Assembly (NCBI GenBank): GCA_027486795.1
Contig: JAIXOI010000027.1
Coordinates: 62,001 to 126,000 of the forward strand
Direction of reading: 5' to 3'
Source: Sphingobacteriales bacterium
GTDB taxonomy: Bacteria; Bacteroidota; Bacteroidia; Chitinophagales; CAIOSU01
Length of the DNA: 64,000 nucleotides
Both the position numbers and the translations under genes were made by a program. Of the stretch, positions 51,524-62,025 are shown in pieces (the first letter of the stretch is position 1; each line of letters opens with the position of its first letter). The notes below the pieces were generated by a model, which saw nothing but the letters and a program-made list of their open reading frames with translations, ran no database searches and was not told the origin of the DNA.

Positions 51524-51814
51524 ATGTCATCACTCAGTACGCTTATGGGCCAATTGCGGTTGGTTGCGTTTTTAGAAGGTTTATCACTGGTTTTATTGCT
51601 ATTTGTAGCAATGCCTCTAAAATATTTGGCTGATATGCCTGCTATGGTGCGCTTCGTAGGTATGGGTCATGGCCTATTGTTTGTGGCATATGTTATTTAT
51701 GTATTGCTCGCCAAAGCGGAGTTTAAATGGTCGGTTGGTAAAACGCTATTAGCTATATTTCTTTCAGTTGTGCCGTTCGGTACTTTTTGGGCCGATTGGA
51801 AATTATTTAGATAA
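51524..51814 (+). CDS. DUF3817 domain small membrane protein
   Basis: 96 residues from the ATG at 51524; codons further upstream in the same frame, to 51146, lie opposite the ceramidase gene and are not part of this protein. DUF3817 is seen in LMGQLRLVAFLEGLSLVLLLF, then MPLKYLADMPAMVRFVGMGHG and VPFGTFWADWKLFR. Three transmembrane helices are predicted. Family members such as YdzA have no established function. It is divergent from the ceramidase gene. Confidence 0.88.
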   Translation: MSSLSTLMGQLRLVAFLEGLSLVLLLFVAMPLKYLADMPAMVRFVGMGHGLLFVAYVIYVLLAKAEFKWSVGKTLLAIFLSVVPFGTFWADWKLFR

Positions 51815-51826
51815 CATAAGTAGCAT

Positions 51827-51952
51827 TTAGGCAACAAATTTGAAAAGCCAATGGCTACTGCACTTTATTAATGGCGATAGGTGCAGCTCGGCAAAGGTAG
51901 CCGTCTCGTACAGCGGTATGGCCTTTATGCTGCCGCTGTATGCGGTGGGCAT
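51827..51952 (-). other. Short open frame of 41 codons, possible gene fragment
   Basis: On the minus strand a 41-codon frame beginning MPTAYSGSIKAIPLYETATF ends at TAA (51827). Its composition is coding-like, but its upstream side abuts hairpin repeats. It could be the remnant 3' end of a gene. No family is recognised and chance is not excluded. Confidence 0.25.
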
Positions 51953-51982
51953 AATGTTATAACTTCACTGCTCACCGCCGTT

Positions 51983-52095
51983 TTTCCGCTAAGGCGGAAA
52001 GTAAGCAAATGCTTACTTCATGGTTTGGCACAAGTAGGAAATATACTTGCGCCAGATAAGGGTTCGTTTAATCCTCGTCAAAAGGAGGACGAGGG
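51983..52095 (+). repeat. Cluster of hairpins including a P-family copy
   Basis: Four short palindromes lie in a row: TTTCCGC/GGCGGAAA (51983-52000), AAGTAAGC/GCTTACTT (51999-52018), P-family GGCACAAGTA...TACTTGCGCC (52027-52053) followed by AGATAAGGG, and CCTCGTC/GACGAGG (52073-52095). Confidence 0.7.
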
Positions 52096-52174
52096 GGGCA
52101 TATTGCATCATTTAACGGCATGCAGCGTGGCACTGGAAGGCAGGCAAAGCCAAGCACTATCTGTTGCAGTAAAA

Positions 52175-53665
52175 CTATTTATGCTGAAAATAGTTGGCCA
52201 TTTCTTCAATCCAGCGCCAGTTTAGGAAATCGCCGGGCGTATTGGACTGCAACTTCATTTTATTGCTTTTGGCCTTTAATGCTTGCATTTGCTTTTGTTT
52301 ATTGGGCCCTTCCATTTCAATAGCCAATATAGCCAACTCTTGATAAGATGCAAGAGCCTGCGCCCTATCAAGCACCTGCTCTGAGTTAATCATATATAGG
52401 GTTGTCAGTGCCTCTTTAAACTTATGTTGTGTTATTAGCAACTGGGCCTTCAACAGCAGCGCATGATGATCGTTGCCCGCTTGGTCAGTTTTAATATCGT
52501 TGGCAATATACTCGTTCACTTGCTCCAACAAAAAAGAGGAGTTGTATGACGATGGTAGCGGAAACATAGTAACATGGATATTAGCAATTTCGGCATAAGC
52601 ATAATTTGTTTTCTCGTAGCGGTTGTTGCTCAATAAAAAATTCAAATAGTCTTTTGCCGTTTGTAGCGCTTCTTTGAAGTTCTTTGCTGCCACTTGCATG
52701 TGCATCACATTGGTAAACAGCACCTCGCTTTTCATTTGTCCCTTTACCACCTGTTGCTGCATAATTAAAGAATACAAATGGCCAATTTCTGCCGCTGCAT
52801 CTTTAAAGCGCATAGCATTGTAGTACACCATTGCCTGTAGCTCCATTAATCGGTACCGCTGCACCAACTGACCTATTGAGGTATGCAGTATAGCTGGCAT
52901 TTCGGGATATTGGCGCATTATTTTTTTGGCTACACCTATGTGCCTATTGGTCACATTGGTTTTATCGCGGTACATCGAGTCGCCAGAACCTACCTTATAA
53001 TAGCCAGCAACAAAGTTGTAAATGAGCTTAAAGCGTGGGTATTCTGGATTTTTCCGGTCAAGTTTCGCCAAACGGAGAAACAAAGGTTCGGCAGCAAGCG
53101 CTCCTTCTTTAAAGTTTATTTCATAAATCCTTCTAGTTAAATTTTTGGCTTCCATCAAGTCGGCATACAGCCTCAACGATTCTTCAAATTTTTGATGCAA
53201 AGCTTCATTATCCGCTATTTGATTTAATGCCTGTTTTGCTTGTATTAAACTATCCAATGCTTCGGGCCAAATTTCAAAAAGGTTCTTGATCTTGCAGTTT
53301 TTATCAATCTCCTCAAGCTTATTTAATGCTTCAATGTATTTGCTATCGGCCAATAGTGCTTTGGCCTCAAATAAAGCATTTTCATCTTCCGAAAATATAG
53401 TGTTAGAGTAGGTGTTATTAGAATTTAGATAGTCTTCAATCTTTTTTCGGAGCTTATAAAATCGGTTTTCGAACGTGGCATACTTTGGGTCAATAGCCGT
53501 TACACCATAAACATATTTAATAGCGTCGTGTATAGGGTAAATATCCTTTTTACTCGAAAGGAAGAAATCAATGAGCAAAGTAGTAGTAGGCGAATTGCGA
53601 AAATGATGCCGCAAATCACTTATCAGCTCTGGCGACAATCTCCTTAGTTGCAAAATAAGACTCAT
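52175..53665 (-). CDS. Alpha-helical repeat protein, function unknown
   Basis: 496 residues, no signal peptide. The whole protein is predicted helical; TPR-like helix pairs are suggested by EAKALLADSKYIEALNKLEE, AKNFKEALQTAKDYLNFL and LLITQHKFKEALTTLYMIN. An N-terminal segment (LSPELISDLRHHFRNSPTTT) recurs at the start of related Bacteroidota proteins. It is likely a cytoplasmic scaffold or regulator. It is divergent from the giant adhesin gene at 53835, 170 bp away, but no functional link is shown. No family name can be assigned. Confidence 0.7.
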   Translation of the reverse strand: MSLILQLRRLSPELISDLRHHFRNSPTTTLLIDFFLSSKKDIYPIHDAIKYVYGVTAIDPKYATFENRFYKLRKKIEDYLNSNNTYSNTIFSEDENALFEAKALLADSKYIEALNKLEEIDKNCKIKNLFEIWPEALDSLIQAKQALNQIADNEALHQKFEESLRLYADLMEAKNLTRRIYEINFKEGALAAEPLFLRLAKLDRKNPEYPRFKLIYNFVAGYYKVGSGDSMYRDKTNVTNRHIGVAKKIMRQYPEMPAILHTSIGQLVQRYRLMELQAMVYYNAMRFKDAAAEIGHLYSLIMQQQVVKGQMKSEVLFTNVMHMQVAAKNFKEALQTAKDYLNFLLSNNRYEKTNYAYAEIANIHVTMFPLPSSYNSSFLLEQVNEYIANDIKTDQAGNDHHALLLKAQLLITQHKFKEALTTLYMINSEQVLDRAQALASYQELAILAIEMEGPNKQKQMQALKAKSNKMKLQSNTPGDFLNWRWIEEMANYFQHK

Positions 53666-53834
53666 TAACTGAAATTTTATGAACTCATAACATTTATAAA
53701 TTGTCCGCTACTGCCTTATTTTATTAAACTTTTTATCAATTGTAACTAAGGCAACTTTGCATTTTGCAGCAAAGTATAGTCTCAGCGCTACGTGTTACTG
53801 GGTAAATTTACAAGGTAAATACAATAACGTAGAT

Positions 53835-56800
53835 ATGAGAAAAGTATTTTTAATAGCGTTTACCCTGTTTGCTATTTATGGGCAAGCCCAGATAAGCCTT
53901 ACCAATGGCCTGCTTGGCTATTGGCCCCTAGATGGCAATGGCAACGATTTTAGCCCCAATGGTTTGAATGGAACGGTTTCGGCCACTGGTACCTACCCTA
54001 CCCAAAATTTAACGGGTATTGCAAGCCGAGCTATGGTATTTAACGGTACTTTGGAGCCAGGGCAAATAGATATGGGCACTAGTGCGCTTAACAGCCTTGC
54101 AACTGTAACATTTGCAGGCTGGGTGCGGCAAGATGTTTACTCCGCAACCGACCAATCAATTTTTGGGCAGGACAATGTGCTAGAAATTGTATCGCGAAAC
54201 GGCCCCAACCGGGTTCGCATTTTTAATAGCACCGGCGGCACACGCGATGTAAATAACAACGTGCCTGTTGGACAATGGTACCATTTAATTGTATCATGCA
54301 ATAGTGCAGGAATGACTGTTTATATTAACGGTATTGTGGCTGGCACCTTTACTGGTAACTATTCTTTGGGCACTTCGGCTTTCGCTTTGCGCATGGGTGG
54401 TAATGTTGCCAACCAAACTGGTGGATATCTGGCGGGGGCGCTGGATGAAGCCCGCCTTTATAACCGCTTGCTTACTGCCGATGAAATTGCTTACCTGAGT
54501 AGTAGCCTAAGCCTTACCCTATCTATAAACAACTTAAGCACCAACAGCTATTGCACAGGCGAAAACATTAGCATACCCTTTACTAAATTGGGCAACGGCT
54601 TTGGCGTAGGCAACATATTTACTGCACAGCTAAGCAACGAAAACGGCAGTTTTACTAACCCAGTAAGCTTAGGCACACTAGTAGATACTATTGCAGGCAC
54701 TATTGCGGGCACTATTCCAAACAACCTGCCTAGTGGCTCTGGCTACAAGGTGCGCATAGTGGCATCCGCGCCGTTGTTTATAGGTAGCGAAAGTACCTTT
54801 AGCCTAACTATACGCAACGCAACCGAAGGGCTAAGCACTCTTAGCAGAGGACGCATTTTGTATTACCCCTTTAATGGAAATGCCAACGATAGCAGCGGCA
54901 ATGCTCAAAACGGCACTTTAGCAGGCGGTACTAGCTTTATAAACGACCGATTTGGTAACCCACTAAGTGCCTTGAAACTGAACGGTACTAATGGTCATGT
55001 GGTAGTGCCCAATGGGCAGTGGTTTGCACCGGAGTTTACGGTAAGCACTTGGCTCAACCCCCAAGCATATGCCACTTGGAGCCGCATTATCGACTTTAGC
55101 ATTGCAACGGGCAATGAAACTGTGCTTTTAGCGATCACAAACGCCACTTCTGGCAATTTAGCCAGTCAAATAAGGCAGGGAACTACTGATTTGGGCACTC
55201 CAACCGGAGGGAGTGCACCGCTAAACCAATGGTCGCATGTAGCGTTGGTATATAACGGTATCAGCCAATTGGTATACCTTAATGGCAGTTTGGTGGCTTC
55301 AGTAGCCAGTGGTGCCCCTAGGCAACTAACCCGTATACTCAATTATATTGGCCGAAGCCCTTTTTCGAACGATGCATATGCCAATGCGGCTTTTGACGAC
55401 CTTATGATTTGGAATCGTGCCCTGACCCAAAGCGAATTGAGGGTATTAGCCGAAGATGGACTCATATTTTCTAATGCACCGGTTTGTACGGGTGGTGCGC
55501 TGGAGCTCAATGCCCCTTTAATACCAAATGCTACCTATAACTGGAGTGGCCCCAATGGCTTTACCTCTGCGTTGCGCAGCCCTATAATTACTAACGCCTC
55601 TGCCCTAAATGCAGGAAACTACTCTCTTACCATAACCACTCCGGGCTGCGCCCCTGCCACACAAACCAAAGCGATAAGCGTTATCAATCCTGGCACTCAA
55701 CCTACTGTTTCGTTTACAGGTTTGCCGGCAAATACCAATATTGGCGCATCAACCAATACCCTAACCGGAACGCCTACGGGCGGCTTTTTTACTGGAAATG
55801 GCATAGCCAATAATATATTCGACCCTGCTGTGGCTGGTATTGGCACACATGTAATAATATATACCGTAGTAGGCAGCGGGGGTTGCGCTACCACTGCCCT
55901 TGACACTGTTACGGTTGGGAATGCATACAATATGGGGAACAACACCATTACCGCCTGCAATGGTGGCTTTTATGATAGCGGTGGTGGTAATACTAATTAT
56001 AACAACAATGAGGATTTTACCACTACTTTTTGTTCGGACAATGGCCAGCGGCTACAATTTACCTTCACTGCTATGAGCATAGGTACTGGCGATACCTTGT
56101 GGGCCTATGATGGTAATAGCACTAGCGGCCCCTTAGTGGCTTACTACTGCAACTTCTCCAATACCGATGTTATTTGGTCGTCGGGTACTTGCCTTACTTT
56201 CCGATTTAAAAGCAACGCCAGCGCAACTACCTCCGGCTGGATAGCCACTTTTGCTTGCTTGGCCAATCCTGTAATTCCCAACCAAGCCATTAACCTTGCT
56301 TTCGGCCTTAAAGCCACTTGCGACGCCATTGTTCGCGACCCTGCTGGTACTGGAAACTATGGCTACGGCTATGCCGAAGAGGTATTGCGCTCAGCAGACA
56401 GCACGCGCTTGCGATTAGATTTTACAGTGTTCAACATCAACTTTAACAATGGTGGCCATTGGCTGCGTATTTATGATGGCCCCACATCGGCTTGGCCGCT
56501 AATTGGCCAGTACAACTCTTGCTGTACACCGCCTACCATTATCGAGTCATCGGGCCAATACCTCACGCTGGTGTTCGATGCCAACAATACCAATGCAGGT
56601 GTGGGCAGCCGGCAGGGTTTTGAAGCTACGGTAACCTGTTTCGGAAGTATCATTAGGGATTATTTGATTAACGAACCCAATACAGTTAATACCTGCACGG
56701 GTATCTTTTACGATTCGGGCAACGGTAATAATGATTATAGCGCAAATGAAAACAATACCAAAACCTTCTGTGCCGATACTGGTACACACATACAGATAGA

Positions 56801-59800
56801 ATTTAACCTCAACAACACAGCCTTCGCATCTGGCGATACCCTATTTGCTTATGACGGTAACGATACCACTGGCCAACTTTTAGGGGTATATGTAACTGGC
56901 TCAAGGATAGAAACCCTTACCTCGGCGGGTAGGTGCCTTACCTTTAAGTTTAAATCAAACGCTACCACATTTGGTCGTGGCTGGCAAGGGGCTATACGCT
57001 GTGTAAATAGTATACCAGCCAGCACCAATTATTTGTTGAGCAGTGGTGTCCGTTATACTTGTGGAGGGGAGATTTTTGACCCTTCAGGCGGTAGCAACTA
57101 TGGTTATGGCTACAATATCATGACCTTTGGCGCGTATAACAATACCAGGTTAAGGCTGGATTTTTCCGCCTTTGACATCAACTTTAACAATGGCGGCCAT
57201 TGGCTGCGCATTTACGACGGCCCCAGCAATGCCTTTCCGCTTATTGGGCAATACAATTCATGCTGTGGTCCGCCAACGGTAATCGTTTCTTCGGGCAGGT
57301 TTTTAACCATCGAGTTCGATGCGAATAATACCAACGCCGGTGTCGGCACAAGGCAAGGTTTTCAAGCAACCTTATCTTGCTTCGGCCAAATACTGCCCAT
57401 ATACCCGATGGTACCTGGTACCATTACCACCTGCGAAGGGGTATTCTATGACAATGCTGGCCCAGCCGTAAATTTCGGCCAAAACCAAAGTCAGGTGAAA
57501 ACCTTTTGCTCTGGCAACGGTTTGCCACTGCGCTTCGATTTTAACAATAATGAAACAGGATTTGACGCTGGGGATACCCTTTGGGCTTTTGATGGCCCCG
57601 ATGTGAATAGCCCACCATTGGGTACTTATATACAAGGCTCCGCAATAGAGCCATTGGTTTCTTCAGGAAACTGTATCACCTTCCGCTTTGTATCAAACAC
57701 TACCACACAAAGAGGTTGGCAGGGTTTTTTATCTTGTACCAGTATACCACCGGGCACCATTACCTACACTATGACTAGTGGCACACGAAATGTGTGTTCG
57801 GGCACGTTCCTTGACCCAGGTGGTACAGGTAATTATGCAGTAAACAGCGGGCAAACTTATGTGCAAACCTTTACCTCTTATAGTGGACAGCAAATAAGGG
57901 CCGCTTACAATTTTTTTAATGTTAACGGAAATAACGGCGGGCACTGGTTGGATGTGTATGATGGTTCTACCACATCATCGCCGTTAATAGGAAGCTATAA
58001 CAATTTCAACTTCCCACCAGCGGCGTTCCAATCTACAGGTTCTAGCCTTACCTTCCGCTTTAGGGCTACTAACGTAAATGCTGGGGCCAACGCGGGCTTC
58101 GATTTCACCATTAGTTGCTTCACGGGCAGCCCCATTGATGTTGGGGTGCTCAACTCCCCTATTTGTCAGGGTGGAGCGTTACAAGTACCATTTACTTTGA
58201 ACGATACCGTGTTTGCCAACAACACTTATACCGTACAATTGAGCGACTCAAATGGTAGCTTTGCCAACGCCGTTAACATTGGATCATTAGCTAGTACTGA
58301 TTCAGTTGGCACAATAACCGCTACCATACCACTAAACACACCCGCAGCAAGCGGCTACTGGATACGGGTAAATAGCAGCCAGCCTGTGCAGTTAGGTTCA
58401 CAAAGTCCGAATGCTGTTACCATTATACCTACACCAACGGCACCTGCTAGTATCAACATTTCCGGACCCAGTATTTTTTGTAACGGAACAGGCAGTGCAA
58501 CACTATCGGTAGCTGCGCAAATAGGCGTTAATTACCGATGGATACTAAATAATACCAGTACCGTGGGCACCAACAGCAATACGTATGTTGCCACCCAAAG
58601 CGGTAGCTTCACGGTTGAGCTATATAATAATTGTGATACCGTTATAGCTGCCGCCCCGAGGATAATAACCACCGATACTGCCGTTGTTGCGCCGACCATA
58701 ACCGCCAGCGGACCAGTCGACTTTTGCACAGGCGGTAGCGTAGTTTTGAGTATACCAGCGCAAAATGGGGTAACCTATCAGTGGAAACGCGGTAGTAACA
58801 ATGTTGGGACAAGCACCAATAGCTATACCGCCAACGTTGCAGGGGTATATTCTGTTGAGATTACCAATGCCTGCGGAACGGTAGTTTCGGCAAATACATT
58901 TACTGTTACTATAACAGGGAGCTCGCCCAGTGCACCTACCATTAGTGCAGGTGCACCAACAACTTTTTGTGCTGGTGGCAGCGTTACCTTAAGCATACCA
59001 ACACAAACTGGAGCAACCTATCAATGGAAGCAAGGCACTACCAATGTGGGTACCAGCAGCAATACTTTTACAGCAACCACGGCTGGCACATATACTGTAA
59101 CCGTAAGCAACGGTTGCGGCACTGCTAGTTCAACTAATGCAATCACGGTTGTAGTAAATAGCCCCCCATCGGTATCAACTATTACCGCTGGGGGACCAGT
59201 GAGCTTTTGCTCGGGGCAAAGTGTAACACTTAGCATCCCTGTCCAAACTGGCACTAACTACCAATGGAAGCAGGGCACAACCAATGTGGGCAATAGCAGT
59301 AATAGTTTTGTTGCATCGGTGGCAGGCACGTACACCGTTGAAGTAACCAATAGTTGTGGCACTGTAGTATCAAGCAACAGTATTACGGTAAGTATATTGG
59401 GCGCGGCACCTAGTACGCCGAACATTACGGCAGGCAGTACCACTACATTTTGCCAAGGCAACAATGTAGATCTGAGCATACCCATGCAGAGTGGCGTAAC
59501 CTACCAATGGAAACGTGGTAGCACCAATGTGGGCACCAACACCAACACTTACAACGCTACCGTAGCCGGAAACTATACAGTAGAGGTCAGTAATAGCTGT
59601 GGCACAGCCACCTCAAACCAAGTAACCGTAACCGTTAACAGCCTACCAAATGCTGCTATCAACCCAACCATCGCTACCATTTGCGCAGGTGCAAACCAAA
59701 CATTGACTGCAAGCGGCGGCGGCACTTATGCTTGGAGCAATGGCGGTGGTAGCAATGCAGCGGCTTTGTTTAGCCCAAGCACCAACACCACTTATACCGT

Positions 59801-61862
59801 AACCGTTACCAGCAATAACTGCACGGCCACGGCTTCAGCAACTGTGAACGTAACAGCACTGCCCGTTGCAACTATTACCCCTGCGGGTGCGGTGGCTATA
59901 TGTGCGGGTGGTTCTACTGCCCTTACCGCAACTGGCGGCGGCACGTATGCTTGGAGCAATAGCGGTGGCAACAACGCTGCAGCTACTTTTAGCCCAACTG
60001 GCACCACTACTTATACCGTAACCGTTACTGCTAACAGTTGCACGGCTTCAGCTAGCAAACTAGTAACTGTTAACGCGTTGCCAACCATTACCCTTACGCC
60101 TGCCAGCAGCAACATTTGCCCAGGTAGCAGCCAGTTGCTTACCGCTGGTGGCGGTGCTAGCTATACTTGGAGCAATGGTCTGGGTACAGGAGGCAGCAAA
60201 ACCGTATCGCCTATTGCTAATACTACCTATAGCGTAACCGGCACCGATGCCAATACTTGTACCGCTACTGCCACGGCAACTGTTGCGGTGGGTGTAACCA
60301 CTGACATTACCACCCAACCTATTGCACAAACTACCTGTGTGGGCGGTAACGTTAGCTTTACCGTAGCAGCTGCTGGCACAGGGCTTAGTTACAACTGGCG
60401 CAAAGGCGGTGTTAGCCTGGGTGCCACTAACAGTGCTACTTACAGCATTGCATCGGCGGTATCTGGCGATGCAGGTAATTACAGTGTAATCGCTACTGGT
60501 GATTGCGGTGCCGATACTTCGGTTGTTGCAGCGCTTACCGTAACGGGTTCGCTGCAAATTTCGCAAGACCCGCAGCCTATAACGGCTTGTGCTGGTACCA
60601 ATGCCATACTTACCGTGGTGGCCAATGGTGCGAACATTATTTATGCTTGGACACGCAATGGTAGCCCGGTTGCCAGCTCCAACAACGACACCTTGTTTTT
60701 GAACAACCTTAGCGCGGCCAACTCGGGCAGCTACATTTGCAACATCACTTCTAGCTGTGGTAATGCAACATCGAACGCAGCCTTGGTAACCGTAAACGCA
60801 AGTTCTACGGGCAACATCAGCCAATCGGTTTGTTTTGGTGATACTTATGTGTTCAATAACCAAACGTTGACTGCAAGTGGCAATTATTTGGATACCTTAG
60901 TAAATGCTGCCGGTTGCGATAGCTTCCTTACCGTGAACCTTACCGTTAGTCCGCGCATCAACACCACTTTGAACGAAGTTTTGTGCGATGGTGGCAGTTT
61001 GGTTTTTAATGGGCAAACCATAACCACTGCTGGTCAGTACTTGGATACCCTTGTTGGTGCTGCTAGTTGTGATAGTTTTATTACCCTAAACGTAAGCATT
61101 GCCCTAGCCACCTCGAGTACCTTGAACGAGAGCGCTTGCGGCAGCTATAGTTTCGGTGGGGTTAGTTTGAATGCTTCTGGTACTTATACGGAAACTGTCG
61201 TTAATGCCGCGGGATGCGATTCGGTGATTACGCTAAACCTAACCATTCTGCAAAACTCTGCCAGCAGTTTTGCGGATACTATATGTGCAGGCGATAGCTA
61301 CGCCTTTGGTGGACAAACGCTTACCCTTAGCGATACTTATACCAACACCATAGCCAATGCCGCCGGTTGCGATTCGGTAGTTACCTTGAATTTGTTTGTA
61401 AGGCCAGCCATAATTGTTTCTGTTACACAAACTGGTGCTAGCTTGGCGGCTGATGCCGGACTTGCGACTTACCAATGGCAATTGGATGGCAACGATATTA
61501 CAGGTGCCACTTCTGAAACCTACACCGCAACACAAAATGGAGATTATACGGTGTTGGTAACCGATGGCAACAATTGCGAGGGTGCATCGGCAGCTGCAAC
61601 TGTCACTGGCGTGGGTATTACGAACATCAACAATACGGTATCTATAAAGCTATACCCTAACCCAGCTGACGATTACTTGGTTATCGAATCGAGTGAACAT
61701 GTTGTGGGGTACGAAATTAGGAACTTGCTAGGCCAAGTGGTGCTTGAAGGTAACAACTATGCTGGCAAAATAAACACTAGCGAATTGGCTGCTTCAGCTT
61801 ATCTTATTGTCATCAATACCGCTAAAGGAACGGCAATTGTACAGTTCTTTAAAGCGAACTAG
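53835..61862 (+). CDS. Giant secreted LamG/CUB/Ig-repeat protein with T9SS type A domain
   Basis: 2,675 residues from the ATG at 53835, whose signal peptide ends near GQAQ; 26 upstream codons are open but lack a signal. In order: two LamG-like domains (about 20-225 and 340-545), an Ig-like domain, six CUB-like domains in three alternating A/B pairs (about 705-1430, with GHWLRIYDGP), a Fn3-like segment, five ~79-residue Ig repeats (about 1533-1935, Y(Q)WK..G..NVG), three ~70-residue repeats with GGGTYAWSN, two Ig domains, four ~49-residue repeats with NAAGCDS, and a final Ig-like part. The last ~80 residues (IKLYPNPADDYLVIESSE) form a T9SS type A CTD. It is probably a cell-surface adhesin or matrix protein. 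Confidence 0.92.
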   Translation: MRKVFLIAFTLFAIYGQAQISLTNGLLGYWPLDGNGNDFSPNGLNGTVSATGTYPTQNLTGIASRAMVFNGTLEPGQIDMGTSALNSLATVTFAGWVRQDVYSATDQSIFGQDNVLEIVSRNGPNRVRIFNSTGGTRDVNNNVPVGQWYHLIVSCNSAGMTVYINGIVAGTFTGNYSLGTSAFALRMGGNVANQTGGYLAGALDEARLYNRLLTADEIAYLSSSLSLTLSINNLSTNSYCTGENISIPFTKLGNGFGVGNIFTAQLSNENGSFTNPVSLGTLVDTIAGTIAGTIPNNLPSGSGYKVRIVASAPLFIGSESTFSLTIRNATEGLSTLSRGRILYYPFNGNANDSSGNAQNGTLAGGTSFINDRFGNPLSALKLNGTNGHVVVPNGQWFAPEFTVSTWLNPQAYATWSRIIDFSIATGNETVLLAITNATSGNLASQIRQGTTDLGTPTGGSAPLNQWSHVALVYNGISQLVYLNGSLVASVASGAPRQLTRILNYIGRSPFSNDAYANAAFDDLMIWNRALTQSELRVLAEDGLIFSNAPVCTGGALELNAPLIPNATYNWSGPNGFTSALRSPIITNASALNAGNYSLTITTPGCAPATQTKAISVINPGTQPTVSFTGLPANTNIGASTNTLTGTPTGGFFTGNGIANNIFDPAVAGIGTHVIIYTVVGSGGCATTALDTVTVGNAYNMGNNTITACNGGFYDSGGGNTNYNNNEDFTTTFCSDNGQRLQFTFTAMSIGTGDTLWAYDGNSTSGPLVAYYCNFSNTDVIWSSGTCLTFRFKSNASATTSGWIATFACLANPVIPNQAINLAFGLKATCDAIVRDPAGTGNYGYGYAEEVLRSADSTRLRLDFTVFNINFNNGGHWLRIYDGPTSAWPLIGQYNSCCTPPTIIESSGQYLTLVFDANNTNAGVGSRQGFEATVTCFGSIIRDYLINEPNTVNTCTGIFYDSGNGNNDYSANENNTKTFCADTGTHIQIEFNLNNTAFASGDTLFAYDGNDTTGQLLGVYVTGSRIETLTSAGRCLTFKFKSNATTFGRGWQGAIRCVNSIPASTNYLLSSGVRYTCGGEIFDPSGGSNYGYGYNIMTFGAYNNTRLRLDFSAFDINFNNGGHWLRIYDGPSNAFPLIGQYNSCCGPPTVIVSSGRFLTIEFDANNTNAGVGTRQGFQATLSCFGQILPIYPMVPGTITTCEGVFYDNAGPAVNFGQNQSQVKTFCSGNGLPLRFDFNNNETGFDAGDTLWAFDGPDVNSPPLGTYIQGSAIEPLVSSGNCITFRFVSNTTTQRGWQGFLSCTSIPPGTITYTMTSGTRNVCSGTFLDPGGTGNYAVNSGQTYVQTFTSYSGQQIRAAYNFFNVNGNNGGHWLDVYDGSTTSSPLIGSYNNFNFPPAAFQSTGSSLTFRFRATNVNAGANAGFDFTISCFTGSPIDVGVLNSPICQGGALQVPFTLNDTVFANNTYTVQLSDSNGSFANAVNIGSLASTDSVGTITATIPLNTPAASGYWIRVNSSQPVQLGSQSPNAVTIIPTPTAPASINISGPSIFCNGTGSATLSVAAQIGVNYRWILNNTSTVGTNSNTYVATQSGSFTVELYNNCDTVIAAAPRIITTDTAVVAPTITASGPVDFCTGGSVVLSIPAQNGVTYQWKRGSNNVGTSTNSYTANVAGVYSVEITNACGTVVSANTFTVTITGSSPSAPTISAGAPTTFCAGGSVTLSIPTQTGATYQWKQGTTNVGTSSNTFTATTAGTYTVTVSNGCGTASSTNAITVVVNSPPSVSTITAGGPVSFCSGQSVTLSIPVQTGTNYQWKQGTTNVGNSSNSFVASVAGTYTVEVTNSCGTVVSSNSITVSILGAAPSTPNITAGSTTTFCQGNNVDLSIPMQSGVTYQWKRGSTNVGTNTNTYNATVAGNYTVEVSNSCGTATSNQVTVTVNSLPNAAINPTIATICAGANQTLTASGGGTYAWSNGGGSNAAALFSPSTNTTYTVTVTSNNCTATASATVNVTALPVATITPAGAVAICAGGSTALTATGGGTYAWSNSGGNNAAATFSPTGTTTYTVTVTANSCTASASKLVTVNALPTITLTPASSNICPGSSQLLTAGGGASYTWSNGLGTGGSKTVSPIANTTYSVTGTDANTCTATATATVAVGVTTDITTQPIAQTTCVGGNVSFTVAAAGTGLSYNWRKGGVSLGATNSATYSIASAVSGDAGNYSVIATGDCGADTSVVAALTVTGSLQISQDPQPITACAGTNAILTVVANGANIIYAWTRNGSPVASSNNDTLFLNNLSAANSGSYICNITSSCGNATSNAALVTVNASSTGNISQSVCFGDTYVFNNQTLTASGNYLDTLVNAAGCDSFLTVNLTVSPRINTTLNEVLCDGGSLVFNGQTITTAGQYLDTLVGAASCDSFITLNVSIALATSSTLNESACGSYSFGGVSLNASGTYTETVVNAAGCDSVITLNLTILQNSASSFADTICAGDSYAFGGQTLTLSDTYTNTIANAAGCDSVVTLNLFVRPAIIVSVTQTGASLAADAGLATYQWQLDGNDITGATSETYTATQNGDYTVLVTDGNNCEGASAAATVTGVGITNINNTVSIKLYPNPADDYLVIESSEHVVGYEIRNLLGQVVLEGNNYAGKINTSELAASAYLIVINTAKGTAIVQFFKAN

Positions 61863-61890
61863 AAAAGTTTTTTTGAATAGTTTTCGGCAG

Positions 61891-61921
61891 CGGCCGCCCC
61901 AATGGGGTGGCCGTTTTTTTT
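61891..61921 (+). terminator. Terminator of the giant gene
   Basis: CGGCC.CCCC and GGGG.GGCCG form a stem around AAT and are followed by eight T. Confidence 0.92.
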
Positions 61922-61933
61922 GATGAGGTTAGT

Positions 61934-61959
61934 AGTTGGTACTAGGGCGCGTACCAACT
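61934..61959. repeat. Palindromic hairpin AGTTGGTAC/GTACCAACT
   Basis: A perfect 9-bp inverted repeat encloses TAGGGCGC. It lies between two terminators and belongs to the general class of intergenic hairpins in the window. Confidence 0.65.
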
Positions 61960-62025
61960 TATAAACCGCTGAGGCGCAAGCTAAAAGCACTACTTCAACT
62001 AACAGTTTCGAATCTTGTTAAAACT

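Noticed and set aside
60060-60863. Long open frame of 267 codons on the minus strand inside the giant adhesin gene
   Set aside because: It lies opposite the repetitive Thr/Ser/Ala-rich region, whose codon bias leaves the complement open. The translation is low-complexity and resembles no protein.
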